A stretch of 64,000 nucleotides of DNA, taken from contig NZ_CP031396.1 in the NCBI RefSeq assembly GCF_003363755.1, positions 2,356,001 to 2,420,000 on the forward strand, read 5' to 3'. Shown in pieces: positions 30,903-39,434 of this stretch. The notes under the pieces were generated by a model. That model searched no databases. It saw nothing but the letters and a program-made list of their open reading frames with translations, and was not told the DNA's origin. Positions within the stretch are counted from its first letter, which is position 1. Each line of letters opens with the position of its first letter. The DNA is from Pseudomonas protegens. GTDB lineage: Bacteria > Pseudomonadota > Gammaproteobacteria > Pseudomonadales > Pseudomonadaceae. Both the position numbers and the translations under genes were made by a program.

Positions 30903-32471
30903 ATGACTGAGCAAACCCAGAAGCCACTGCTGCCCCGGGGCGTGAATGCGGCCCACTTCAATAAAGCCATCGCCCAGTTCCGAGCATTGCTGGGGGACGA
31001 GAACGTCCTGGTCAAGGACGACCAACTGGTGCCCTACAGCAAGATCATGATGGCGGTGGACACCGCCGAGCACATGCCTTCGGCCGCGGTCACCGCCACC
31101 AGCGTCGAGCAGGTGCAGGGGGTGGTGAAGATCTGCAACGAACACAAGATCCCGGTCTGGACCATCTCCACCGGGCGCAACTTCGGCTACGGTTCGGCCG
31201 CCCCCGGCCAACGTGGCCAGGTGATTCTCGACCTGAAGAAAATGAACAAGATCCTCCACGTCGACCCGCAATTGTGCACCGCGCTGGTGGAGCCCGGGGT
31301 CACCTACCAGCAGCTCTACGACTACATCCAGGAACACAACCTGCCGCTGATGCTGTCCTTCTCGGCGCCCTCGGCCATCGCCGGCCCCCTGGGCAACACC
31401 ATGGACCGCGGCGTCGGCTACACCCCCTACGGCGAACACTTCCTCATGCAGTGCGGCATGGAAGTGGTGCTGGCCAACGGCGACGTCTATCGCAGCGGCA
31501 TGGGCGGGGTCAAAGGCGACAACGCCTGGCAAGTGTTCAAGTGGGGCTACGGCCCGACCCTGGATGGCATGTTCACCCAGGCCAACTACGGCATCTGCAC
31601 CAAGATGGGCTTCTGGCTGATGCCCAAGCCGCCGGTGTTCAAACCGTTCGAGATCAAGTTCGAGAACGAGTCGGACATTGCCGAGATCGTCGAATTCATC
31701 CGCCCGCTGCGCATCGCCCAGGTGATTCCCAACTCGGTGGTGATCGCCGGCGTGCTGTGGGAAGCGGCCACCTGCAACACCCGCCGCTCCGACTACACCA
31801 GCGAGCCGGGGGCCACCTCCGAGGCCATCCTCAAGCAGATCCAGAAGGACAAGAACCTCGGTGCCTGGAACGTCTACGCCGCGCTGTACGGCACCCAGGA
31901 GCAAGTGGACGTCAACTGGAAGATCGTCAACCAGGCCCTCAAGGCCCTGGGCAAGGGCCGCATCGTCACCCAGGAAGAAGCGGGCAACACACAACCGTTC
32001 CTGTACCGCTCGCAACTGATGTCCGGGGTGCCCAACCTGCAGGAGTTCGGCCTGTACAACTGGCGCGGCGGCGGTGGCTCGATGTGGTTCGCCCCGGTAA
32101 GCCAGGCCCGCGGCAGCGAGTGCAACAAACAGCAGGCCCTGGCCAAGCAGGTCCTCAACAAGCACGGCCTGGACTATGTCGGCGAATTCATCGTCGGCTG
32201 GCGCGACATGCACCACGTCATCGACGTGCTGTACGACCGCAGCAACCCGGAAGAAACCCTGCGCGCCAACGCCTGCTTCGCCGAACTGCTGGATGTGTTC
32301 GAGCAGCACGGTTATGCCGTGTACCGGGTCAACACCGCCTTCCAGGAGCGGGTGGCGCAGAGCTACGGCCCGGTCAAGCGCAAGGTCGAGCACGCCATCA
32401 AGCGCGCCCTGGACCCGAACAACATCCTCGCCCCGGGCAAGTCCGGGATCGATCTGGCCAACCCCTTCTAA
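30903..32471 (+). CDS. 4-cresol dehydrogenase / eugenol hydroxylase family flavoprotein
   Basis: A 522-residue member of the vanillyl-alcohol oxidase family (FAD_binding_4 plus cap domain). Residues from 4-cresol methylhydroxylase, as I remember them, are found one position later: Y96, E381, Y385 (the tyrosine that binds FAD covalently), E428, H437, Y474 and R475. This points to a cytochrome-linked dehydrogenase rather than a His-linked oxidase. K513 stands where the model enzyme has arginine. The enzyme oxidises para-alkylphenols to alcohols and aldehydes by way of a quinone methide. No signal peptide is seen. Substrate could be 4-cresol, 4-alkylphenol, vanillyl alcohol or eugenol. Confidence 0.93.
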   Translation: MTEQTQKPLLPRGVNAAHFNKAIAQFRALLGDENVLVKDDQLVPYSKIMMAVDTAEHMPSAAVTATSVEQVQGVVKICNEHKIPVWTISTGRNFGYGSAAPGQRGQVILDLKKMNKILHVDPQLCTALVEPGVTYQQLYDYIQEHNLPLMLSFSAPSAIAGPLGNTMDRGVGYTPYGEHFLMQCGMEVVLANGDVYRSGMGGVKGDNAWQVFKWGYGPTLDGMFTQANYGICTKMGFWLMPKPPVFKPFEIKFENESDIAEIVEFIRPLRIAQVIPNSVVIAGVLWEAATCNTRRSDYTSEPGATSEAILKQIQKDKNLGAWNVYAALYGTQEQVDVNWKIVNQALKALGKGRIVTQEEAGNTQPFLYRSQLMSGVPNLQEFGLYNWRGGGGSMWFAPVSQARGSECNKQQALAKQVLNKHGLDYVGEFIVGWRDMHHVIDVLYDRSNPEETLRANACFAELLDVFEQHGYAVYRVNTAFQERVAQSYGPVKRKVEHAIKRALDPNNILAPGKSGIDLANPF

Positions 32472-32530
32472 ATCGCACACACGCCCCGTCGGCCTGGCGC
32501 CACGGGGCCCTTTGAAGCACAGGAAAATCC

Positions 32531-32902
32531 ATGAAGTACACCCCACTGCTCGCAGCTCACGCCCTGTTGCTGGCCGCCCCCCTGGCCCTGGCCAACGGCG
32601 ATGCGGTCCTCGGCAAGACTCTGTTCAGCGCTCAATGCGGCTTCTGCCACAGCGTCGAGAACGGCAAGCACCTGATGGGCCCCAGCCTGCAAGGCGTGTT
32701 CGGCCGGGCCAGCGGCCAGGCCCAGGGCTTCAGCTATTCCAGTGCCCTGCAAGGCGCAGGCCTGCAATGGAACGATGCCACGCTGGAGCGCTGGTTGAGC
32801 AACCCGGCGACCCTGGTACCGGGCAACAAGATGATGTTTCCCGGCCAGGCCGACCCGCAGAGCCGGCAACACCTGATTGCCTACCTGAAAAGCCTGCACT
32901 GA
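32531..32902 (+). CDS. Class I c-type cytochrome
   Basis: A 123-residue periplasmic cytochrome with a signal peptide (LLAAHALLLAAPLALA), haem motif CGFCH at residues 36-40, the mitochondrial-type GPSLQGVFGR segment and the methionine ligand in NKMMFPG. It resembles cytochrome c550 and is likely the soluble carrier that takes electrons from the flavocytochrome to the terminal oxidase. It is the last gene of the operon and is followed by a strong terminator. Confidence 0.9.
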   Translation: MKYTPLLAAHALLLAAPLALANGDAVLGKTLFSAQCGFCHSVENGKHLMGPSLQGVFGRASGQAQGFSYSSALQGAGLQWNDATLERWLSNPATLVPGNKMMFPGQADPQSRQHLIAYLKSLH

Positions 32903-32947
32903 GGCCGCAGGCAGCGACGCCTCAACTAGCACTACGCTGAAACGAAA

Positions 32948-32978
32948 ACGCCCGGAGCATGGCCCCGGGCGTTTTTTT
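32948..32978 (+). terminator. Intrinsic terminator of the 4-alkylphenol operon
   Basis: An 8-bp stem ACGCCCGG/CCGGGCGT with a 9-base loop followed by seven T. It also faces the convergent transporter gene. Confidence 0.88.
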
Positions 32979-32998
32979 ACGCGTCGAACCACCGCGCG

Positions 32999-34216
32999 TC
33001 AGGCTTTGCGGGTGCGCGGCAGGAAGATCGCCAGCACTCCGAACAGCGGCAGGAACGAGCACAGGAAGTACACGTACTCGATGCCATGGATGTCCGCCAG
33101 GTGCCCCAGCAGCGCCGCGCCGATCCCGCCGAAACCGAACATCAAACCGAAGAACACCCCGGCGATCATGCCGACGTTGCCCGGCACCAGTTCCTGGGCG
33201 TAGACCACGATGGCGGAGAACGCCGAGGCCAGGATAAAGCCGATCACCACACTGAGGACGCTGGTCCAGAACAGGTCGACATGGGGCAGCAGCAGGGTGA
33301 ACGGCGCCACCCCGAGGATCGAGAACCAGATCACCGCCTTGCGCCCGATCTTGTCGCCGATCGGCCCGCCGAAGAAGGTCCCCGCCGCCACCGCGCCGAG
33401 AAACAGGAACAGGTGCAGTTGCGAGCTGGCCACCGACAGGTCGAATTTCTCGATCAGGTAGAAGGTGAAATAGCTGGTGAAGCTGGCCATGTAGAAATAC
33501 TTGGAGAACACCAGCAGCCCGAGGACCACCAGGGCGCTGATCACCCGGTTCCTCGACAGACCATGGGTCGCCGCCTGGCCCTGCTTGAGCTTGTGCAGGC
33601 GCAGATGGTTGGCGTACCAGCGGCTGATGGCGTAGAGCACCACCAGGGCAAACAGCGCGAACAGACCGAACCAGGCCACATTGCCCTGGCCGTAGGGAAT
33701 GATGATCGCCGCGGCCAGCAAGGGGCCGAACGCGGTGCCGGCGTTGCCGCCCACCTGGAAGCTCGACTGCGCCAGGCCATAGCGCCCGCCGGAAGCCAGC
33801 CGGGCGACCCGCGACGCTTCCGGGTGGAAGGTCGAAGAGCCAATGCCGATCAATGCAGCCGCCAGCAGGATCAGGGCAAAGCTGCCGACCTGGGACATCA
33901 TCAAGATGCCGATCAGGGTGCAGATCATGCCCGCTGGCAACAGGAACGGCAGAGGCCGTCGATCGGTGTAAAAACCAACCCAGGGTTGCAGCAGGGAAGC
34001 GGTGAGCTGAAAGGTCAGGGTGATCAGGCCGACCTGGGTGAAGGTCAGGCCGTAGTTGTCCTTGAGCATCGGGTAGATCGCCGGCAGCACCGCCTGGATC
34101 AGGTCGTTGATCAAGTGGGCCAGGGCCACCGCACCAATGATGCGCAAGACCAGTGGACTGCTTTGCGAAGCGGGAGATGCCGTCGTTGCGACGGTCTGAG
34201 GGTTGCTGCTAGCCAT
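32999..34216 (-). CDS. fsr: Fosmidomycin-resistance-type MFS transporter
   Basis: A 405-residue major facilitator with 12 predicted membrane segments. The N-terminal LAHLINDLIQAVLPAIYPMLKDNYGLTFTQVG and GGRYGLAQSSFQVGGNAGTAFGPL are characteristic of the Fsr family of inner-membrane drug exporters. The ATG at 34216 gives the normal N-terminus; an upstream in-frame extension is unsupported. The next gene upstream on the same strand is a LysR regulator, 79 bases away, possibly separately transcribed. Natural substrate unknown. Confidence 0.88.
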   Translation of the reverse strand: MASSNPQTVATTASPASQSSPLVLRIIGAVALAHLINDLIQAVLPAIYPMLKDNYGLTFTQVGLITLTFQLTASLLQPWVGFYTDRRPLPFLLPAGMICTLIGILMMSQVGSFALILLAAALIGIGSSTFHPEASRVARLASGGRYGLAQSSFQVGGNAGTAFGPLLAAAIIIPYGQGNVAWFGLFALFALVVLYAISRWYANHLRLHKLKQGQAATHGLSRNRVISALVVLGLLVFSKYFYMASFTSYFTFYLIEKFDLSVASSQLHLFLFLGAVAAGTFFGGPIGDKIGRKAVIWFSILGVAPFTLLLPHVDLFWTSVLSVVIGFILASAFSAIVVYAQELVPGNVGMIAGVFFGLMFGFGGIGAALLGHLADIHGIEYVYFLCSFLPLFGVLAIFLPRTRKA

Positions 34217-34295
34217 AGGATTTTCCGTACAACGGGTGGGTGCACAGGGGCAGGTGCGCCAATGTGCCATTTTTTGCTGCGCACACGCCATCCCA

Positions 34296-35213
34296 TTAGC
34301 TTGCTAACGACCCCACTATCCGCGCCTCGGGGAAGTCCGCTTCAAGCTCGGCCTTGAGCCATTGGATGAACCACTCCACGTCCTGCGACCATTCAGTGGC
34401 CGGGGTCAGCACCCGGTAGCTTTCCAGCTTCACCTGATCCTCCAGCACCCGCACCAGGGTGCCGGCCTTGAGCTCCTCGCGCACCAGCACTTCATTGGCC
34501 AGGGCAATGCCGCCGCCGCTTTCGGCCACCGACAGGGCGTGGTCGTTGTTCACATAGATCAGGTCGGAGCTGAGCTGGATATCCAGGCCATTGGCGGCAA
34601 ACCACAGGTTCCACCACTCACCGTCATCGAAATGGATCAACTCGTGACGGGCCAGATCCGCCGGGCCCTTGATCGGCTCGATGCCGGCCAGGTAAGCCGG
34701 GGTGCAAATCGGGAACACCCGAGGGCAGATCAGGCTGATCCGTGACTCGGGGTACTGCCCATCCAGGCCATAGGCGATCCCCAGGTCGGCGCTCTTGGCG
34801 TCGACTTCGGTGAAGGTGGAGTTCGGCTCGATGGCGAACTTCAAACCCGGCCGCACATGGCGCAGCGCCTCCAGGCGCGGGGTCAGCCAGCGCTTGGCAA
34901 AACCCGGCACCACCATGATCCGCAGCCAGCGCTCGGCGGCCTTGGGCTGGGCTTCGCGCCCGGCCTCGATGATCAGTTGCAGGGCGGCGGCGATCTTGCG
35001 GTGGTACTTCTCCCCCGCCGGGGTCAGGACCACCCCGCGCGAGGTGCGTTCGAACAACTGCACCCCGAGCCAGTCCTCCAGCAGCTTCACATGACGGCCG
35101 ATGGCCGGCTGGGTGACATGCAGCGACTTGGAGGCTTCGACATAGCTGCCCAGGCGGGCCGCGGCATCAAAAGCCCGCACCGCATTCAACGGTGGCAAAC
35201 GCTGTTCGGCCAT
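34296..35213 (-). CDS. LysR-family regulator, GcvA-like
   Basis: A 305-residue LTTR: N-terminal winged HTH (SYVEASKSLHVTQPAIGRHVKLLEDWLGVQLFERTSRGVVLTPAG) and a periplasmic-binding-like effector domain with GIAYG, LICPRVFPICTPAYLAG and ALANEVLVREEL motifs of the GcvA group. It diverges from the polyamine-type ABC operon at 35441, with 227 bases between containing AT-rich dyads, so it probably regulates that operon. The effector is unknown. Confidence 0.9.
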   Translation of the reverse strand: MAEQRLPPLNAVRAFDAAARLGSYVEASKSLHVTQPAIGRHVKLLEDWLGVQLFERTSRGVVLTPAGEKYHRKIAAALQLIIEAGREAQPKAAERWLRIMVVPGFAKRWLTPRLEALRHVRPGLKFAIEPNSTFTEVDAKSADLGIAYGLDGQYPESRISLICPRVFPICTPAYLAGIEPIKGPADLARHELIHFDDGEWWNLWFAANGLDIQLSSDLIYVNNDHALSVAESGGGIALANEVLVREELKAGTLVRVLEDQVKLESYRVLTPATEWSQDVEWFIQWLKAELEADFPEARIVGSLAS

Positions 35214-35327
35214 GGTTTTGCACGCTCTCTGCTATTAAATTATTTAACAGCTGGTATGTTAAAATTGATGTTTCGCCCCCGCAACCCCTCACTGATAATC
35301 AGCCCCAGCAGAACAATAAGAACCCGC

Positions 35328-35353
35328 GCAAAGCCCGTAAAAACGGGCTTTGC
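35328..35353 (+). promoter_or_regulatory. Hairpin in the leader of the ABC operon
   Basis: A perfect 11-bp inverted repeat (35328-35338 with 35343-35353) around an AAAA loop, 88 bases before the ATPase start. No T-run follows, so it may be an operator or RNA regulatory hairpin rather than a terminator. Confidence 0.45.
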
Positions 35354-35440
35354 ACGCATCCGAACACATCTCGATCCTGCCCTAAGAAAAACAATATCCA
35401 TGGCCTGCGCGACAGCCCATGGGGGAATCGGAGGTAAGGC

Positions 35441-36559
35441 ATGAATGCCCTGCATGCGCTGCAAACACTGGCGGTGTCCATCCGCTCGGTGCGTAAGGTC
35501 TACGGCGATCCACACAGCGGCCCGGTGGCCCTGAAGCACATCGACCTGGACATCCGCGACAACGAATTCTTCACCCTCCTCGGCCCCTCTGGCTGCGGCA
35601 AGACCACCCTGTTGCGGATGATCGCCGGGTTCGAATTTCCGACCCAGGGCGAGATCCTCCTCTACGGCGAGAACATCGCCGAGCGACCGCCCTTCGAGCG
35701 CCCGGTGAACACCGTGTTCCAGCACTATGCGCTGTTCCCCCACATGACCCTGGCCGAGAACCTGGCCTTCGGCCTGGAATCGCGGCCCATGGGCCAGGTG
35801 CTGAGCAAGGCGCAGATCGCCGAGCGGGTGCGCGAGATGCTGGCCCTGGTGCAGATGGAACGCTTCGCCGGGCGCAAGCCCAACCAACTCTCCGGCGGCC
35901 AGCAGCAACGCATCGCCCTGGCCCGGGCCCTGGCGCCCCACCCCAAGGTGCTGTTGCTGGACGAACCGCTGTCGGCCCTGGACCTCAAGCTACGCCAGGC
36001 CATGCGCGAAGAACTCAAGGCGATCCAGGCCAAGACCGGCATCACCTTCATCTTCGTCACCCATGATCAGGAAGAAGCCCTGACCCTGTCCGACCGCATC
36101 GCCGTGCTCTCCGAAGGCGAAGTGCAGCAAGTGGGTCGCCCGGAAGAGATCTACGAGCAACCGCGTAATCGCTTCGTCGCCGACTTTATCGGTGAAACCA
36201 ACTTCATCCAGGCCACCGTCAGCCGCGTCGAAGCCGGCCTGGCCTGGTTTAGCGGTCCCGCCGGAGAGGCGCTGCCGGCGCAACCCTGCAACACGGTCAA
36301 GGTCGGCCAGCAGGTCACCCTGTCCGTGCGCCCGGAGCGCCTGCACCTGCGTAGCGACGCCGTGGAAGGCGCCCTGGCGTGCCGTATCGAGGCGCAGATC
36401 TACCTGGGCACCGACCTGCAATACCAGGTCAGCCTTAGCGACGGCATGCGCCTCACCGTGCGTGCGCCCAACAGCCTCGAACACCATCCGCGTCTGAGCG
36501 TGGGCAGCCACGCCGGGCTGGTGTTCGAACGCGGCAGCGCCAGCGTCCTGCTGGATTGA
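35441..36559 (+). CDS. Polyamine-type ABC transporter, ATP-binding subunit
   Basis: A 372-residue PotA-like ATPase. Walker [10 protein letters not shown] at residues 48-56, signature LSGGQ at 150-154, Walker B LLLDEP at about 171-176 and the switch histidine in [11 protein letters not shown]-terminal TOBE domain follows (about 280-370). It powers the two permeases encoded next. The operon order ATPase-permease-permease-binding protein-amidase suggests uptake of a polyamine or similar amine. Confidence 0.93.
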   Translation: MNALHALQTLAVSIRSVRKVYGDPHSGPVALKHIDLDIRDNEFFTLLGPSGCGKTTLLRMIAGFEFPTQGEILLYGENIAERPPFERPVNTVFQHYALFPHMTLAENLAFGLESRPMGQVLSKAQIAERVREMLALVQMERFAGRKPNQLSGGQQQRIALARALAPHPKVLLLDEPLSALDLKLRQAMREELKAIQAKTGITFIFVTHDQEEALTLSDRIAVLSEGEVQQVGRPEEIYEQPRNRFVADFIGETNFIQATVSRVEAGLAWFSGPAGEALPAQPCNTVKVGQQVTLSVRPERLHLRSDAVEGALACRIEAQIYLGTDLQYQVSLSDGMRLTVRAPNSLEHHPRLSVGSHAGLVFERGSASVLLD

Positions 36560-36574
36560 CCACGAGGATTCGCC

Positions 36575-37495
36575 ATGCACGCCTCATCGATTTCCCAGCA
36601 CCTGGAACGGCGCAAGGCCTTGCGCAGCGTTCTCGGAGTCAGCCCGGCGCTGATTGCCATCGGCCTGTTCCTGATCGTGCCGATCCTGATCGTCATCGGC
36701 TACTCGCTGATGGAAGCCAACCCCTACGGCGGGGTGAACCAGGTCTTCAGCAGCGACGCCTACACCTCCCTGCTGTTCGAACGGCAACTGGATGACAGCC
36801 TGGCCTTCGCCGACTCCTACCTGCTGATCGCCCTGCGCTCGATCGGCATTGCCGGGCTGACCACCCTGGTCACTCTGCTGATCGGCTTTCCGGTGGCGGT
36901 GTGGCTGGCCATGCAACCGGTGCAGCGCCGGGGCTTGCTGATCTTCCTGATCACCGTGCCGTTCTGGGCCAACCTGCTGATCCGCACCTACGCCTGGATT
37001 CTGCTGCTGCGCAACACCGGGGTGATCAACAACAGCCTGATGGGCCTGGGGGTCATCCACGAGCCGTTGCAGTTGCTGTACACCGACGGCGCGGTGCTGC
37101 TGGGGCTGGTCTACACCTACGCGCCCTTCGTGGTGCTGCCGATCTACGCCACCCTGGAAAAGATGGACATCCGCCTGCTGGCAGCCGCTCAGGACCTCTA
37201 CGCCGGGCGCTGGCGCACCTTGCGCAAAGTGGTGCTGCCAATCGCCAAGCCGGGGATTTTCGCCGGGGCGATCCTGACTTTCGTGCCCTGCCTGGGCGCG
37301 ATGATCGCTCCGGAACTGCTGGGCGGCGGCACCCGGATGATGCTCGGCAACCTGATTTTCCGGCAGTTCAGCGACGCCCGTAACTGGCCCTTCGGCGCCG
37401 CCCTGTCCCTGGTGCTGATGGCCGCGGTGATGCTGGTACTGACCGTCTACGCCCTGCGCGCCCAACGCCAGCGAACCCTTCAGGAGGGTGCATGA
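36575..37495 (+). CDS. Polyamine-type ABC transporter permease (PotB-like)
   Basis: A 306-residue inner-membrane protein with about six membrane segments (first at ALIAIGLFLIVPILIVIGYSLM). The cytoplasmic EAA loop is AAQDLYAGRWRTLRKVVLPIAKPGI, which docks the ATPase. It overlaps the second permease by four bases (ATGA). Partner of the ATPase before it and the binding protein at 38329. Confidence 0.92.
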   Translation: MHASSISQHLERRKALRSVLGVSPALIAIGLFLIVPILIVIGYSLMEANPYGGVNQVFSSDAYTSLLFERQLDDSLAFADSYLLIALRSIGIAGLTTLVTLLIGFPVAVWLAMQPVQRRGLLIFLITVPFWANLLIRTYAWILLLRNTGVINNSLMGLGVIHEPLQLLYTDGAVLLGLVYTYAPFVVLPIYATLEKMDIRLLAAAQDLYAGRWRTLRKVVLPIAKPGIFAGAILTFVPCLGAMIAPELLGGGTRMMLGNLIFRQFSDARNWPFGAALSLVLMAAVMLVLTVYALRAQRQRTLQEGA

Positions 37496-38301
37496 TGATC
37501 CGCCTGTTCAAACGCAACGGCCTCGGTGTTCAGGACTTTCCCGGCTTCGGCGGCTTCAGTTTCCTGTTCTACCTATACCTGTATGCGCCGATCCTGGTGC
37601 TGGTGGTGTTCTCCTTCAACGCCAACCAGTCGGCCACGGTGTGGAGCGGCTTCAGCCTCGACTGGTACCGCGCGGCCTTCGCCAACCAGGCCCTGCGCCA
37701 GGCGGCGGGCAACAGCCTGCTGATCGCCGTGTGCGCCAGCATGGCAGCCACGGCGATTGCCACCCTGGCCGCCCTGGGCACCTCACGCGGAGCGAAGTTC
37801 AAGGGCCTGCAACTGTCCATGGGCGCCATCATGCTGCCCCTGGTGCTGCCGGAAATCGTCGTCGGCGTGGCCACCCTGGCGCTGTTCTCGACGCTGGGGC
37901 TGTCCCTGGGCTACGGCAACCTGATCATCGCCCACACGGTGTTCTGCATCCCCTTCGCCTACTTGCCGATCCGCGCCCGCCTCAACGACATGGACCTGTC
38001 CCTGGAGCATGCCGCCGCGGACCTGTACGCCGGCCCCTGGCGCACCTTTCGCAAGGTGACCCTGCCGCTGCTGATGCCGGGGATCGTCTCCGGGCTGATG
38101 CTGGCCTTCATCGTCTCCCTGGATAACTTCGTGATCTCGATGATGGTGTCCCAGGCGGGCACCACCACCCTGCCGATCTTCATCTTCGGCCTGTTGCGCA
38201 TGGGCGTGACACCCGACGTCAACGCCGTGTCGACGCTGATCCTCGGCGTCTCGGTGCTGTTCGTCAGCCTCTCTTACCTGTTGAGCAAGAAACACCCTTG
38301 A
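37492..38301 (+). CDS. Polyamine-type ABC transporter permease (PotC-like)
   Basis: A 269-residue permease with about six membrane segments (FLFYLYLYAPILVLVVFSFN first). The EAA loop is AAADLYAGPWRTFRKVTLPLLMPGI, almost the same as that of its partner. The ATG at 37492 overlaps the previous stop; a second ATG follows three bases later and could be used. Confidence 0.92.
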   Translation: MMIRLFKRNGLGVQDFPGFGGFSFLFYLYLYAPILVLVVFSFNANQSATVWSGFSLDWYRAAFANQALRQAAGNSLLIAVCASMAATAIATLAALGTSRGAKFKGLQLSMGAIMLPLVLPEIVVGVATLALFSTLGLSLGYGNLIIAHTVFCIPFAYLPIRARLNDMDLSLEHAAADLYAGPWRTFRKVTLPLLMPGIVSGLMLAFIVSLDNFVISMMVSQAGTTTLPIFIFGLLRMGVTPDVNAVSTLILGVSVLFVSLSYLLSKKHP

Positions 38302-38328
38302 ACCGTCCACTGACCTTGGGGAAATGCC

Positions 38329-39363
38329 ATGAGCAAGTTGATCGCAAGTCTGGGAACCTCGCTGCTGCTGAGCCTGCCACTGGCGGTACAGGCCGCCGAG
38401 AAACTCAACGTCGTGAGCTGGAGCGGCTACTTTTCGCCGGAGATTCTCGCCAAGTTCCAGAAGCAGACCGGCATCGAGGTCACGGTGGACTCCTACGATT
38501 CCAACGAAACCCTGCTGGCCAAGCTGAAACAGGGCGGCACCGGTTATGACGTGGCAATCCCGTCCCACCAGTTCATTCCGATCCTGATCCAGGAGCAGTT
38601 GCTGGAGCGCTTCGATCCGGCCCAGCAGCCCTACTACGCCGGCGTGGTCGACAACCTGAAAAAGCCCACCTGGGACCCTGAAGGCGCCTACTCGGTGCCC
38701 TTCATCTGGGGCACCACCAGCGTGGTGCTCAACAGCGAACGCTACAAAGGCCCGAGCGACAGCTACAAGGTGCTCTACGAACCGCCAGCGGAGCTGCAGG
38801 GGCGGATCAACATGTTCGACTCGGTGAGCGAAGTGATCGACATGGCCAGCCTGTACCTGAACATTCCGCTGTGCAGCGAAGACCCCAAGCAGATGCAGCA
38901 GATCCTTGGCCTACTCAAGGCGCAGAAGCCCTACGTCAAGACCTACAGCTCCAAGGCCGGGGCGATCCGCGAGAACCTGGCGGCCGGGGAAATCGACATG
39001 TCGATGTTCTGGGGCGGTTCGTCGATGCGCGCCCGGGAGATGAAGCCCAGCCTGAAATACCTCTACCCGAAAGAAGGCGTGCTGGCCTGGGTGGACAACA
39101 TGGTCATCCCCAAGGGCAGCAAGCACCCGGCGAACGCCAAGGCCTTCATCGCCTTCCTCAGCCAGCCTGAGAACGCCGCCATGACCCAGAACTTCCTCAA
39201 GCACCAGAGCCCGATCAAGGGCGTCGAACCCTTCCTCGATGCCGGGCTGAAGGATGCCCCCGAACTGCACATTCCCGAGGGCACCAAGGTGGTCTTCAGC
39301 CAGACCTGCGGCGAAGGCGCGATCCGCCTCGCCGACCGCCTGTGGACCAACCTGATGCGCTGA
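38329..39363 (+). CDS. Polyamine-type periplasmic binding protein (PotD-like)
   Basis: A 344-residue secreted protein with a signal peptide cleaved near AVQAAEK (residues 20-24). The family start LNVVSWSGYFSPEILAKFQKQTG is followed by the bilobed binding fold. Related proteins bind putrescine, spermidine or gamma-aminobutyrate. Last transport gene of the operon; an amidase gene follows 71 bases later. Confidence 0.92.
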   Translation: MSKLIASLGTSLLLSLPLAVQAAEKLNVVSWSGYFSPEILAKFQKQTGIEVTVDSYDSNETLLAKLKQGGTGYDVAIPSHQFIPILIQEQLLERFDPAQQPYYAGVVDNLKKPTWDPEGAYSVPFIWGTTSVVLNSERYKGPSDSYKVLYEPPAELQGRINMFDSVSEVIDMASLYLNIPLCSEDPKQMQQILGLLKAQKPYVKTYSSKAGAIRENLAAGEIDMSMFWGGSSMRAREMKPSLKYLYPKEGVLAWVDNMVIPKGSKHPANAKAFIAFLSQPENAAMTQNFLKHQSPIKGVEPFLDAGLKDAPELHIPEGTKVVFSQTCGEGAIRLADRLWTNLMR

Positions 39364-39434
39364 GCTGCGTTGACTTCTGCCGCCCCGGCCTGGATGCCGG
39401 GGCGTTTCTAAAGCCGTTTGAAAGGCCCCCTGCC

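Noticed and set aside
30687..32546. 619-codon open frame on the minus strand opposite the flavoprotein gene
   Set aside because: Shadow of the high-GC plus-strand gene; the translated product has repeated Gly/Val/Asp-rich low-complexity sequence and no family pattern.
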